Counted from the stretch's first letter, positions 35,084 to 44,865 are shown. The stretch is 64,000 nucleotides of DNA from VMCP01 sp964527775 (GCA_964527775.1 CAZGQS010000001.1:124001-188000); one strand, 5' to 3'. Made by a program: numbers and translations. Notes: a model not told the origin generated them from the letters alone.

Positions 35084-38044
35084 ATGGAAGTTGTAAATAC
35101 CAAAAAGTTTGAAGTTGTTTTCACTTTTGTGAATCATGCTAATTTTGGTATCATAGTGGAAGCCAATGCGGTACAGTTATTGGATAATGGAAATCCATCG
35201 TTGACGTTTCAACGTATTAGAATTCAAAATGCTGATTATTTTCAGTTAGACAATGCTCAAAAAGCAGCGGTAGAGCTCATTGAAAAGTTCGAAATGGATG
35301 TGATTATGAAGAAATTCTACACCGGTACAAAAAAATTGAAACCGGCTGATTTTATTCTAAAGCACTACAATCCGGATCTAGCCAAATTAGTTCGAGAGTA
35401 TATCGAGATCCATTTGCTGAAATTGCTGCACATCATCAAAGATTATCCGCTTTATTGGTCTGGGAAGTTAGGCGAGCCCATGGGACAAAGAATTCAGTTT
35501 GCCAATGAGCCCACTTCGGTGTTGTTTCATTTTAGGGAACAAGAAGATGGCATGAATTATTTTGTAACCCTAAAACACCAAGATCAAAAAATCAATATTT
35601 TCGAAAATAACGCGCATCTTTTGGTAGGTAAGCCTGCCTGGATCATAACCGAAGACCGCTTGTTATTTTTCAATGAAAGGGTTGATGGAGTTAAAATCAA
35701 ACCGTTTTTCAACAAACGATTCATTCATATTGCGGCAAATCAATTGTCGGTTTACATGAATAAATTCGTGTTACCCCTTCTAGAAAATCACGATGTCTAT
35801 GCCAAGAGTTTTGACATTGTAACTGAGCAATTGTCAGTGAAACCGGTTTTGAGGCTGAATAAATCCCAAGAAAAAGTTAAAAACCTGCTGCTGTATTTTC
35901 AATATGGTAATTGGCAATTCCCCTATCACGTAGATAAGAGAGTAAACGTATCGCTCGAAGAAAAAGACGGGAAATTTACCTTCCATAGAATTCGTAGATC
36001 TTATCCCATTGAAAAAGATAATATTCGAATTTTACAAGAATTAGGATTGTCATTTGTGAAAGGCAGTATTATGGGAATTGATTCTGACCAAGATTATGAT
36101 TATTCTATGGTTCAATGGGTCAATCAATACTCAGATGAACTAATCAGAAATGGTTTTGTCATTGAACAAGATTTTTCAGAGGTTAATTATTTTTTGGGGA
36201 AGATTGACGTTAAAATCAAGGTTTCTCAAGCAGAAGATTGGTTCGACTTAATGGCAATTGTTCGATTTGGAAGTTTTGAAATACCTTTTACTCGTCTAAA
36301 AAATCACATTCTTAATAACAAGAAAGAGTTTGTTCTTCCCGATGGAAGTATTGCCGTTCTACCCAGTGAATGGTTCTCTCATTTTTCGAAAGTACTGAAT
36401 TTTTCGGTGGAAGAAGATGACAGACTAAAAATAAAAAAGATTCATATTTCTCTTCTTGAAGATCTTCAAGAGTATCTGGATGATGAATTGCCAAGCGCCG
36501 ATTGGGCAGCTGCCATCACTGATCAAAAAATTCCTGATTGTAAAATCCCTTCTTCCTTTAAGGCAGAAATGCGTACCTATCAAAAAGAAGGATACAATTG
36601 GATGAGATTTTTATTGGATAACAAACTTGGAGCACTTTTGGCAGATGATATGGGATTGGGTAAAACCATTCAAACCTTGGCGTTAATTCAGCACTTAACT
36701 GATGAACAAGCCAAGCTTAAACTAATAGGTAAATTAAATTTGCCATCACCCGAACAAGTCCAACAACTGATCAACGGCCAATCTGACCAAGAATCACATT
36801 GGCATGGTCCATGTATTGTGGTGTGCCCCAAATCACTTTTATACAATTGGAGAAATGAAGCCAATAAATTTGCTCCAGAACTTAAGGTTTTGACCTATAG
36901 TGGATTAAATAGAAGTAAACTCATTACTCAATTTACCGAAGTTGATTTGGTTGTTATGAGTTACGGCACCATGCGCAATGATCTGGATTTCTTGAAAAAG
37001 TTTGAATACCCCCTAATTGTATTAGATGAAAGTCAAGCCATAAAAAATCCTTCGTCTTTAACGGCTCGTAATTTATTAAAGATACATGCCCGACATAAAG
37101 TTGCTTTAACAGGTACCCCCATTGAAAATACACTCTTAGACATTTGGAGTCAGATGAATTTCTTGAATCCCGGTTTATTGGGAAGTTACACCTACTTTGA
37201 GAAACAGTTCATTCGTCCAATAGAAAAAGAAGGAAATACAAAGAAAACCGATGAGTTGAAGCGTTTTATAGATCCATTCGTGCTTCGCAGAACAAAGGGT
37301 CAAGTAATGAAAGATCTTCCACCGAAAGTAGAAAAGATCCATTACTGTGAAATGAGCGAAGAGCAAAGTGAATTGTACGAGAAAATAAAAAGTCAATATC
37401 GAAATGAAATTCTTTCTCACATCAATGAGGTAGGAATCAGTAAATCGAGATTGAAAATATTCAATGGTTTAATGCATTTAAGGCAATTGGCGTTAAATCC
37501 TGTTTTAAAAGATTCGAACTACGAAGGTAGCTCCGGAAAAGACGATGAAATTGTGAGAATGTTGGTAAGGGCCATTGAAAACGGTCATAAAATATTGTTG
37601 TTCTCTCAATTTGTAGGTTATCTCAAAAATATTGCTGAAATCCTTAAAGATTCAGGCATTAAATACTGCTATTTAGACGGTTCTATGGATGAACATGAAC
37701 GTCAAGATCAAATTGAAGTGTTCCAAAACAACAATGAAATTAGAATTTTCTTGTTGAGCTTGAGGGCGGGTAATTCAGGATTGAATCTAACAGCGGCAGA
37801 TTATGTATTCTTGGCTGACCCATGGTGGAATCCATTTACCATGAAACAAGCAGAAGATAGAGCGCATAGAATGGGACAGAGTAAAACCGTAATGAGTTAT
37901 AAATTCATTACTAAAGACACCATTGAAGAAAAAATTCTTGCGTTGCAACAAAAGAAAACGAGACTGGCAGAGAGCATCATTCCTGATGAAGATACCATTC
38001 TAAACAACATCAACGTAGAAGAACTCGAAGAGCTATTATCTTAG
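35084..38044 (+). CDS. SNF2-family DNA-dependent ATPase/helicase
   Basis: 986 residues from the ATG at 35084; a TTG two codons upstream is not needed. The first 500 residues are an N-terminal region as in bacterial SNF2/RapA-like proteins, with no recognised catalytic motif. Helicase lobe 1 starts near 500 (MRTYQKEGYNWMRF), with Walker A DMGLGKT (about 522-528), DESQ (Walker B, about 647-650), TGTPIEN (motif III) and lobe 2 with FLLSLRAGNSGLNLTAADYV, DPWWNP and RAHRMGQ (motif VI). These are SWI2/SNF2 motifs; it translocates on DNA or strips proteins from it. ung follows 2 nt downstream, suggesting a DNA-repair pair. No restriction or defence gene is adjacent. Confidence 0.93.
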   Translation: MEVVNTKKFEVVFTFVNHANFGIIVEANAVQLLDNGNPSLTFQRIRIQNADYFQLDNAQKAAVELIEKFEMDVIMKKFYTGTKKLKPADFILKHYNPDLAKLVREYIEIHLLKLLHIIKDYPLYWSGKLGEPMGQRIQFANEPTSVLFHFREQEDGMNYFVTLKHQDQKINIFENNAHLLVGKPAWIITEDRLLFFNERVDGVKIKPFFNKRFIHIAANQLSVYMNKFVLPLLENHDVYAKSFDIVTEQLSVKPVLRLNKSQEKVKNLLLYFQYGNWQFPYHVDKRVNVSLEEKDGKFTFHRIRRSYPIEKDNIRILQELGLSFVKGSIMGIDSDQDYDYSMVQWVNQYSDELIRNGFVIEQDFSEVNYFLGKIDVKIKVSQAEDWFDLMAIVRFGSFEIPFTRLKNHILNNKKEFVLPDGSIAVLPSEWFSHFSKVLNFSVEEDDRLKIKKIHISLLEDLQEYLDDELPSADWAAAITDQKIPDCKIPSSFKAEMRTYQKEGYNWMRFLLDNKLGALLADDMGLGKTIQTLALIQHLTDEQAKLKLIGKLNLPSPEQVQQLINGQSDQESHWHGPCIVVCPKSLLYNWRNEANKFAPELKVLTYSGLNRSKLITQFTEVDLVVMSYGTMRNDLDFLKKFEYPLIVLDESQAIKNPSSLTARNLLKIHARHKVALTGTPIENTLLDIWSQMNFLNPGLLGSYTYFEKQFIRPIEKEGNTKKTDELKRFIDPFVLRRTKGQVMKDLPPKVEKIHYCEMSEEQSELYEKIKSQYRNEILSHINEVGISKSRLKIFNGLMHLRQLALNPVLKDSNYEGSSGKDDEIVRMLVRAIENGHKILLFSQFVGYLKNIAEILKDSGIKYCYLDGSMDEHERQDQIEVFQNNNEIRIFLLSLRAGNSGLNLTAADYVFLADPWWNPFTMKQAEDRAHRMGQSKTVMSYKFITKDTIEEKILALQQKKTRLAESIIPDEDTILNNINVEELEELLS

Positions 38045-38046
38045 TT

Positions 38047-38724
38047 ATGCAATTGATGGGTCTTGATCAAGAAAGTCAATGGTTTCAACTTTTCGAAAGA
38101 AGTGGAATGGTTGACGGTTTGAACTTCCTTTCAGATAGAATTGAAAAATCAAGATCTTCACATAATATTTTCCCACCTCAAGATCAAATTCTGAGGGCTT
38201 TCCAATTGTGTGATTTTAGAAAGGTGAAGGTGGTTATTTTAGGCCAGGATCCTTACCATGGATTTGGACAAGCACACGGTTTGGCATTTTCGGTAAATAA
38301 AGGCATTAAAATACCTCCTTCATTGATGAATATATTCAAAGAAATTCAACGTGAAATGGGTGGTGAAATGCCTCGAAACGGTGATTTAACTGCTTGGGCA
38401 GAACAAGGTGTTTTATTGCTTAATACCATTTTGACGGTTGAAGAATCAAAACCGCTTTCTCATCAAGATTTGGGGTGGCAAACCTTCACCAATAAATGCA
38501 TTCAATTTTTGAATAAGCACTCTGAAGGACTTGCATTCATGTTGTGGGGGAGTCATGCACAGAAATTTGCGGCTCAAATAGACAGGCAAAAGCATCAATT
38601 ATTTCAAACTTCTCATCCAAGTCCGCTGAGTGTTTACAGGGGATTTGATGGTTGCGGACATTTCACAGAAGTGAATAAATACATGACTTCGCTTAAAAAA
38701 GAACCGATAAATTGGATCTTATAG
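38047..38724 (+). CDS. ung: Uracil-DNA glycosylase
   Basis: Family 1 UDG, removes uracil from DNA. 225 residues, normal size. The water-activating loop GQDPYHG is at 66-72 (D68 catalytic), LLLNTILTVE at about 123-132, and the leucine-intercalation loop HPSPLS begins with H190. The start is the ATG at 38047, 2 nt after the SNF2 stop; a second ATG three codons on is possible. Operon with the SNF2 gene. Confidence 0.97.
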   Translation: MQLMGLDQESQWFQLFERSGMVDGLNFLSDRIEKSRSSHNIFPPQDQILRAFQLCDFRKVKVVILGQDPYHGFGQAHGLAFSVNKGIKIPPSLMNIFKEIQREMGGEMPRNGDLTAWAEQGVLLLNTILTVEESKPLSHQDLGWQTFTNKCIQFLNKHSEGLAFMLWGSHAQKFAAQIDRQKHQLFQTSHPSPLSVYRGFDGCGHFTEVNKYMTSLKKEPINWIL

Positions 38725-38752
38725 TTTAGGCGTTGCACTCTGAAATTTGTAA

Positions 38753-38764
38753 TTTCGCAATGTG
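38753..38764 (+). promoter_or_regulatory. -7-like box TAATTTCG directly before the ftsE start
   Basis: The TAATTTCG variant spans 38750-38757 and is followed after 4 nt (CAAT) by the GTG start codon. One mismatch to TAnnTTTG. It matches the leaderless spacing seen at other genes here. Confidence 0.3.
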
Positions 38765-39451
38765 GAGTATCCAATCAGTATTCAAAATGCTAATTTTTAT
38801 CAGGGGAAATTACCCATTCTAAAGAATGTGAATTTGCAAATTTCGCCTGGGGAGTTTGTATTTCTAATAGGTAAGACTGGATCAGGAAAATCCACAATTT
38901 TAAAGGCACTTTACGGAGAAATACCGGTAACTGAAGGAACTGTATCGGTGTCAACATTCCAGTTGAATGGTTTAAAAGAAAAAGACATTCCTTATTTGAG
39001 AAGAGAACTTGGAATTGTTTTTCAAGATTTCCAATTACTGTCAGATAGATCAGCCTTAGACAATTTATTGTTTGTTCTTAAAGCCACTGGGTGGAAAAAG
39101 CAAGAAGAAATGCTGGCAAGGGCCAATGAGGTACTTGAAAAAGTAGGCTTACAAAACAAAGGGTATAAATATCCTGCTGAATTAAGCGGTGGAGAGCAGC
39201 AACGTTTGGCCATTGCAAGGGCATTGTTAAACAAGCCCAAATTAGTTTTAGCCGATGAACCCACAGGTAGTTTGGATCCAGAAATCAGTGATGAAGTGAT
39301 GGTTTTATTGCAAAGAATTTGCGAAGAAGGTACATCCGTTTTGATGGCTACTCATGATTACAGGCTGATACACAAGTTTGGGGGTACCATTTATCAGGTG
39401 ATTGACCAAACGCTAGAACCCGTTCCCAATGTAAATCACCTTAATTGGTGA
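38762..39451 (+). CDS. ftsE: Cell-division ABC ATPase FtsE-type
   Basis: 229 residues, GTG start. Walker A GKTGSGKST (37-45), Q-loop VFQDFQLLSDRSALDNL (87-103, the FtsE-type run), signature LSGGEQQR (141-148), Walker B LVLADEPTG (161-169) and switch His198. FtsE works with FtsX to drive peptidoglycan hydrolysis at division; the ATPase of LolD-like systems is similar, but the Q-loop and short length fit FtsE best. ftsX is not adjacent. The last 11 nt overlap the convergent membrane-protein gene. Confidence 0.88.
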   Translation: MEYPISIQNANFYQGKLPILKNVNLQISPGEFVFLIGKTGSGKSTILKALYGEIPVTEGTVSVSTFQLNGLKEKDIPYLRRELGIVFQDFQLLSDRSALDNLLFVLKATGWKKQEEMLARANEVLEKVGLQNKGYKYPAELSGGEQQRLAIARALLNKPKLVLADEPTGSLDPEISDEVMVLLQRICEEGTSVLMATHDYRLIHKFGGTIYQVIDQTLEPVPNVNHLNW

Positions 39452-40856
39452 TGATGGTAATATTGCCCATAATAGAACTATCTATATAAATTCGCTTATT
39501 GCTTGGTAGGTAATTATTTACGGATTTTGTGGTCAGGTTTTTTCTCGTGTAATTGCTTTTTTGATGATATATTGTGAGGTCTGAAACTTGCGAAGAGTCC
39601 AACTCTAGACATTTTATTTTATAGTTTGTTTTTCGTGTAAGAAGTTGGTATTCAAAGAAGTTTTGATGTAAATCTTTGTCTTCAATTGCCACCACTAAAC
39701 TATCGCTGGGAGGTTTAACCATGGTTGAAATCAAACTGAGTTTTTGGTGGAGTCTATGAGGTGATACGCCTGTTCTGGGCAAGGCGAATTGTCCAAAATT
39801 CCATAAAAACATCCCAAGAGAAACCAGCAAGGAATAGTTCATGATTCTTCCGGTTTTATGCGAAAGTACCAATAGGAAGGGCAGAACAATCATAAATTCA
39901 ATATTACCAACGCTGTATGCTGCAAATAAAAGATGAAAGAAAAATGCTGTTAAATAGATTAATGACCAATCAGATTTTTTGAAATTTAATTGGTGTGCGC
40001 CAACATACAATACCACACCAATCAAGCTAAATAGGATGCTAATAATGGCTACGCCCGACAAAAAAGGATTAAATACTTTCCAAAACATGATCATTTCACC
40101 GTGAACCTGAAAGAACACTCTGACGAAATTTACCGCTGTCATGGTAACATTATTTAGGCTTGGGACTAGTTGAACCAAACCATTGTCGACGTCTTGAAAT
40201 ATGAGTTGAAAAATTGATTTTGAATAAATGATGCTAAAGTAGAAGTATGTTGAAAGAACGATGGATGCAGATAGGAACAAATAAGACAATTTATAAGGCC
40301 ATTTACAATTCTGATTCAACCATAAGGCAAAGAGCCAAAAAACATGACTTTGATGAAAGAGTGTTGCAACAGAAAGTAAAATGAATGCTATAAACCATTG
40401 ATTTTTCTCATAAAAATAAGTACCAAGTAAAGAGAAGAACAACGGTAACATATAGGTTTCATTCTCAAAGCTGTATTTCATGAATGAGAATGTGGCAGAG
40501 AGAAAGAACAATGCAAGTGCAATAGAGGAAAGTCTCCATTTGCGTTGTTCAAATATGAGCCACACCACAACCAGATTTAAAACAGATATTATTAAATTAA
40601 AACGAATGAAAGATACCAACGGATTATAATCTTGCGGTGAAATGTAATCTACATCAAAATAGCTGTGATTGTATTGTTCGAATAGAAAACTCAAGACATA
40701 TTTGTGTAGCAGATGATGTCCAGATTGTAAATCATTTTTCATGACTTCACAAGCATAGCCGTATGAATCACCCGTAAATTCAATGGGAATGAACCACCAA
40801 CGCAAGAACAAATAGGATAAAATTTGCAGTAGAATTAAGGTGCGTTTTCGGGCCAT
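39441..40856 (-). CDS. Polytopic membrane protein of unknown function
   Basis: 471 residues. I do not recognise a named family. About ten hydrophobic spans occupy residues 5-350, e.g. LLQILSYLFLRWWFIPI and a run of aromatic-rich spans. The first periplasmic loop has TGDSYGYACEVMKND, in the place where GT-C glycosyltransferases have acidic residues, so a GT-C-like or EpsG-like role is possible. The last 110 residues form a soluble tail. ATG at 40854-40856. Its start and the cca start are only 32 nt apart. The 3' end runs 11 nt into ftsE. Confidence 0.6.
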   Translation of the reverse strand: MARKRTLILLQILSYLFLRWWFIPIEFTGDSYGYACEVMKNDLQSGHHLLHKYVLSFLFEQYNHSYFDVDYISPQDYNPLVSFIRFNLIISVLNLVVVWLIFEQRKWRLSSIALALFFLSATFSFMKYSFENETYMLPLFFSLLGTYFYEKNQWFIAFILLSVATLFHQSHVFWLFALWLNQNCKWPYKLSYLFLSASIVLSTYFYFSIIYSKSIFQLIFQDVDNGLVQLVPSLNNVTMTAVNFVRVFFQVHGEMIMFWKVFNPFLSGVAIISILFSLIGVVLYVGAHQLNFKKSDWSLIYLTAFFFHLLFAAYSVGNIEFMIVLPFLLVLSHKTGRIMNYSLLVSLGMFLWNFGQFALPRTGVSPHRLHQKLSLISTMVKPPSDSLVVAIEDKDLHQNFFEYQLLTRKTNYKIKCLELDSSQVSDLTIYHQKSNYTRKNLTTKSVNNYLPSNKRIYIDSSIMGNITIITN

Positions 40857-40861
40857 TTCAA

Positions 40862-40882
40862 CAAAGATAACATGTATCTTTG
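40862..40882. promoter_or_regulatory. Divergent promoter palindrome CAAAGATA-ACATG-TATCTTTG
   Basis: The minus-strand box TATCTTTG (40862-40869) ends 5 nt before the membrane-protein ATG; the plus-strand box TATCTTTG (40875-40882) ends 6 nt before the cca TTG at 40889. The two boxes form a perfect 8-bp inverted repeat with a 5-nt spacer. Each box matches TAnnTTTG. Confidence 0.55.
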
Positions 40883-40888
40883 CAATTC

Positions 40889-42295
40889 TTGGAAGCGCTT
40901 AAACACCCCATATTCAAAAAACTATCAAAAACTGCCGATGATCTTGGCCTGAGAGCCTATGTTGTAGGTGGTTTTGTGCGTGATTATTTCTTGCAAAAAC
41001 CTTCCAAAGATTTAGATCTTGTTGTTATTGGCTCAGGAATTGAATATGCTGAACACCTTCAGAAAGTTTTAGGTGAGCATGACTGTACATTGGTTGTTTT
41101 TAAGAATTTTGGCACAGCACAAATAAAATTCCAGGATTGGATCATAGAGGTCATAGGTGCTAGAAAAGAATCTTACAGACTAGACTCACGTAAACCACTG
41201 GTTGAAGATGGTACCCTTATTGATGATCAAAATCGACGTGATTTTACCATCAATTCTATGTATCTGTCTTTAAATTCTGAGACATTTTCAGAATTATACG
41301 ATCCGTTTAATGGAATTCAAGATCTGCAAGATGGTATCATCAGGGCAAACAATTCCCCAGATATTACTTTTTCCGATGATCCGTTGCGGATGCTCAGGGG
41401 CATTCGATTTTCTGCAAGGTTGAATTTTAAAATTCAGGCAGACACTTGGTCTGGTATCATCAAAAATGCTGAAAGAATTGATATCGTTTCTCAAGAAAGA
41501 ATCACCGATGAGTTGAATTCCATGATTATGGGTAAAAAACCATCGATAGCTTTTGATTTGATGGAACAAGCAGGATTATTGCAGCGATTTTTTCCTGAAT
41601 TTGTGGCGCTTAAGGGAATTGAAACCATCCAAGGGAAAAGCCATAAAGACAATTTTTATCACACATTACAAGTACTTGATCAACTTTGTGAATTAAGCGA
41701 TGATTTATGGTTGAGATGGGCTGCCATTCTGCATGATATTGCAAAACCAGCAACCAAGAGATTTGATCCGGATATAGGGTGGACATTTCATGGGCATGAA
41801 GATAGAGGTTCTAGAATGGTCAAAGGAATTTTCAGAAGAATGCGCCTACCACTAGACGAGAAAATGAAATTCGTTGAAAAAATGGTTGCAATGCATCTCA
41901 GGCCCATAGTGCTTTCTAAGGAAATAGTCACAGACAGCGCAGTTCGCCGTTTGATTGTTGAGGCTGGTGAGGATGTAGGTGCATTGATGAAACTTTGCAG
42001 GGCCGATATTACCAGTAAAAATGCAGCAAAAGTTCAAAGGCACATTGCTGATTTATTTAAAGTTGAAGATAAAATCGCTGAGGTGAATGCCAAAGATGAA
42101 CTCAGAAATTGGCAGCCGGTTGTTTCAGGAAATCATATTTTGGAACGATATCAAATAGATAAGCCGAAACACATTGGAGCGTTGAAAAATGAAATTAGAG
42201 AAGCCATTCTTGAAGGTAAAGTACCTAATGAGTTGGAACCCTGTTTTGATTTTTTAGATGAATTTGCTCAGAGTTTGGGAATTGCCCGTAAATAA
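40889..42295 (+). CDS. cca: tRNA nucleotidyltransferase (CCA-adding / poly(A) polymerase family, with HD domain)
   Basis: Builds or repairs the CCA 3' end of tRNA. 468 residues if started at the TTG at 40889; the longer frame from the TTG at 40880 would begin inside the promoter box. The head domain has GGFVRD at 27-32 and the metal-binding DLD at 41-43 (SKDLDLVVIG). RRDFTINSM, DPLRMLRGIRFSAR and the neck/body follow. An HD domain (ILHDIAKP, H and D near 281-282) is in the C-terminal half. Promoter box as above. serS follows by 24 nt. Confidence 0.93.
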   Translation: MEALKHPIFKKLSKTADDLGLRAYVVGGFVRDYFLQKPSKDLDLVVIGSGIEYAEHLQKVLGEHDCTLVVFKNFGTAQIKFQDWIIEVIGARKESYRLDSRKPLVEDGTLIDDQNRRDFTINSMYLSLNSETFSELYDPFNGIQDLQDGIIRANNSPDITFSDDPLRMLRGIRFSARLNFKIQADTWSGIIKNAERIDIVSQERITDELNSMIMGKKPSIAFDLMEQAGLLQRFFPEFVALKGIETIQGKSHKDNFYHTLQVLDQLCELSDDLWLRWAAILHDIAKPATKRFDPDIGWTFHGHEDRGSRMVKGIFRRMRLPLDEKMKFVEKMVAMHLRPIVLSKEIVTDSAVRRLIVEAGEDVGALMKLCRADITSKNAAKVQRHIADLFKVEDKIAEVNAKDELRNWQPVVSGNHILERYQIDKPKHIGALKNEIREAILEGKVPNELEPCFDFLDEFAQSLGIARK

Positions 42296-42319
42296 TTCGA
42301 TTTTTGCACTACTAATTAT

Positions 42320-43591
42320 ATGTTACTGATTTCTAATATTCGCCAAAATTCTAACGAAATTATTGAAAGATTATCCATTAGAGGTATCGATGCGGCTCCC
42401 TTGATTCAAGAAATTCTTGATTTAGATGCGCAATCTAGACAGGCTAGAACCGAAATGGAGCAAACTCAAGCACAAAACAATCATTTGTCTGGACAAATTG
42501 GCGAGTTGATGAAGTCGGGAAAAAAAGACGAAGCTGAATCTATCAGAAATCAGTCAACCCAACTTAAAGATAAAATTAAAGAATTAACCGTTCAGGTTGA
42601 ACAACTAGAACAGGTAGTTAATGATAAAATCATTGCATTACCTAATACCCCTAATACAAGCGTTCCTAAAGGTAAGTCTGCAGATGATAATCTTCAGGTT
42701 CTTCTTCACGGAAATGCAGTTGAATTGCCAGAGTCTGCTTTGCCTCACTGGGAATTAGCAACCAAATACGACATCATTGATTTTGAACTAGGAAATAAAA
42801 TTTCTGGAGCAGGTTTTCCCGTTTACAAGGGGAAAGGCGCTATTTTTCAAAGAGCATTAATTCAGTTTTTTTTAAATGAAGCTGGAAAGGCTGGATACAT
42901 GGAAATTCAACCTCCTTTGTTGGTGAATGCCGATAGCGGATATGGAACAGGTCAATTACCTGATAAGGAAGGTCAAATGTATCATGCAACAGTAGATGAT
43001 CTTTATTTGATACCAACCGCCGAAGTACCAATTACCAACATATACAGAAACGTGATTTTGAGTGAAAGTCAGCTTCCTATAAAAAATTGTGGTTACACTC
43101 CCTGTTTTAGACGAGAAGCCGGAAGTTATGGCGCTCATGTAAGAGGACTAAACCGACTTCACCAATTTGATAAAGTTGAGATTGTTCAAATTGTGAAGCC
43201 TGATGATAGCTATAACGTGCTTGAAGGTATGTCTGAGTATGTTCAGTCATTGCTCAAAAAATTAGGGCTGCATTACAGAGTATTGTTGCTGTGCGGTGGG
43301 GATATGGGATTCACATCGGCTAAAACCTATGACATGGAAGTTTGGAGTCCAGCACAAAAAATGTGGTTGGAATGCAGTTCTGTAAGCAATTTCGAAACCT
43401 TCCAGACCAATCGTTTGAAGTGTAGATATAAAAATTCGGAAGGAAAAACGGAGTTAGCACATTCTTTGAATGGAAGCGCATTGGCATTGCCAAGAATTGT
43501 AGCATCTCTTTTGGAAACGTTCCAAACCCCTGATGGAATTGTTGTTCCAGAGGTTTTACGTCCATACACAGGTTTTGATTTGATCAACTAA
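42320..43591 (+). CDS. serS: Seryl-tRNA synthetase
   Basis: Class II aminoacyl-tRNA synthetase charging serine on tRNA-Ser. 423 residues. The first 110 are the antiparallel coiled-coil arm that grips the long variable arm (LDAQSRQARTEMEQTQAQNN... repeats with Q, E and K). Catalytic core: TAEVPITNIYRN, motif 2 FRREAGSYG (about 262-270), and the motif 3 region NGSALALPRIVASLLETFQ. It is the second gene after cca and 2 nt before the DinB-like gene, so the three are likely one unit. Confidence 0.97.
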   Translation: MLLISNIRQNSNEIIERLSIRGIDAAPLIQEILDLDAQSRQARTEMEQTQAQNNHLSGQIGELMKSGKKDEAESIRNQSTQLKDKIKELTVQVEQLEQVVNDKIIALPNTPNTSVPKGKSADDNLQVLLHGNAVELPESALPHWELATKYDIIDFELGNKISGAGFPVYKGKGAIFQRALIQFFLNEAGKAGYMEIQPPLLVNADSGYGTGQLPDKEGQMYHATVDDLYLIPTAEVPITNIYRNVILSESQLPIKNCGYTPCFRREAGSYGAHVRGLNRLHQFDKVEIVQIVKPDDSYNVLEGMSEYVQSLLKKLGLHYRVLLLCGGDMGFTSAKTYDMEVWSPAQKMWLECSSVSNFETFQTNRLKCRYKNSEGKTELAHSLNGSALALPRIVASLLETFQTPDGIVVPEVLRPYTGFDLIN

Positions 43592-43593
43592 GT

Positions 43594-44100
43594 ATGAGCT
43601 TTGATTTAAATAGGGACTTTTCTTTGGAAGAGTTACTTCAGTCAGTTGTTGCAATTAAGGAACTTCCCAATCAATTGGCCAAATTACTCAGTGGAATTAC
43701 AGAAGAACAGCTAAACAGCAGTTACAGAGAGGGTGGTTGGAATGTGCGCCAAATCATACATCATCTGGCTGATTCTCACATGAATGCTTATATCAGGACC
43801 AAACACGTAATAGCACAAGATGTAGCTGAAATGCAGGTGTATGACCAAGATATTTGGGCTTCAGACCTAGATCAATCGTTTCATCACGAAGCTAGTTTTA
43901 TGATTATCTTAGGACTTCATCAGAGATGGAGTTTGTTGTTGCTAGAATGTTTGAAAAAGCCCGATGAGTACTTAACGAAGTCGCTCTATCATCCAGAAAG
44001 AAAAATGCATTTGTCATTAGCTCACATGATTGCATTGTATGGATGGCATGGAAATCATCACTTGACTCAGATTCAAGCAGCTATTTCTTATAAGAATTGA
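43594..44100 (+). CDS. DinB/YfiT-like putative metal-dependent hydrolase
   Basis: 168 residues, a DinB-like four-helix bundle. Metal ligands appear as H56/H57 (RQIIHHLADSHMNAY) and H152 and H155/H156 (YGWHGNHHLTQI). The YfiT branch (bacillithiol transferase-like) is the nearest by motif. Reaction unknown. 3' end overlaps the convergent GT2 gene by 20 nt. Confidence 0.85.
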   Translation: MSFDLNRDFSLEELLQSVVAIKELPNQLAKLLSGITEEQLNSSYREGGWNVRQIIHHLADSHMNAYIRTKHVIAQDVAEMQVYDQDIWASDLDQSFHHEASFMIILGLHQRWSLLLLECLKKPDEYLTKSLYHPERKMHLSLAHMIALYGWHGNHHLTQIQAAISYKN

Positions 44101-44809
44101 ATACCTTCCAGATTTGGTAAGGAACTTTAATGAAATCAAAAGTTCCAATCTTTGAACCTGCAACGTCTCTCCACTTTCTAATGGGTACCTCTTGGCATAA
44201 ATCAATGCCTGTAGGACCGTACTTATTTTTGATTCGCAATAATATTTCGACATCAAAAAGCCATCTAGTTTTAAACGGAGTTTCAAATAGTTCTTTCAAA
44301 GAATTATGAATCAACTTTGCTCCGCACTGCGAATCATGAACTTTCCAGCCTAAACCATAAGAAATCAAAGTAGCGAAAATACGACCCGAATAATGCCTAA
44401 ACATGGTTCGTTCAATATTGGAGCCCAATCTTGCTACTCGAGAACCTAAGATATAGGGTTGATTTTCAAGGTTGGAATAATTGAAAAGCCATTCAATTTC
44501 TTCTAACGGTGTTGCCATATCTGCATCCCAAAAGCCAACCCATTCAAATCCTTCGTTCCAACCCCAATTTAAGCCATGTCTAACCGCTTCTGATTTACCT
44601 TGATTCACGTCTAAATCAAGTAAACTACATTGATGATTGTTTTTTATAAAATCTTGGATGACTTGAGACGTAGTGTCAGTACTTCCATCGTTTACAAATA
44701 AAATTTGGACCTGCGAATGATCCTTGAGGTATTGAAGAATGGAGGTAAATTCCAATCTTTCGGACTCGTTATAGCAGGGTATGACAATGCAGGTTTTGGG
44801 AAAAGCCAT
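44081..44809 (-). CDS. Family 2 glycosyltransferase (dolichol-phosphate-sugar-synthase-like)
   Basis: 242 residues of one GT-A domain. IVIPCYNESERLE (N-terminal), NDGSTD (40-45), and the metal-binding DAD (95-97, FWDADMATP) are visible; the C-terminal region has RWLFDVEILLRI, the typical acceptor-side motif. No membrane segment is seen, so it is likely a soluble or peripheral enzyme using a nucleotide sugar and a polyprenyl phosphate. It could feed GT-C enzymes such as the one encoded at 47895-50693. 20-nt antisense overlap with the DinB-like gene. Confidence 0.88.
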   Translation of the reverse strand: MAFPKTCIVIPCYNESERLEFTSILQYLKDHSQVQILFVNDGSTDTTSQVIQDFIKNNHQCSLLDLDVNQGKSEAVRHGLNWGWNEGFEWVGFWDADMATPLEEIEWLFNYSNLENQPYILGSRVARLGSNIERTMFRHYSGRIFATLISYGLGWKVHDSQCGAKLIHNSLKELFETPFKTRWLFDVEILLRIKNKYGPTGIDLCQEVPIRKWRDVAGSKIGTFDFIKVPYQIWKVFNSYKK

Positions 44810-44850
44810 TGAGAGCGTGAATTTATAACGAAAAACCCGAATGCTCTGCG

Positions 44851-44858
44851 TAATTTTG
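44851..44858 (+). promoter_or_regulatory. -7 box TAATTTTG, 7 nt before the PLP-synthase ATG
   Basis: Exact TAnnTTTG; 7 nt to the ATG at 44866, so a near-leaderless transcript is expected. No clear -33 element. Confidence 0.45.
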
Positions 44859-44865
44859 CATCACC

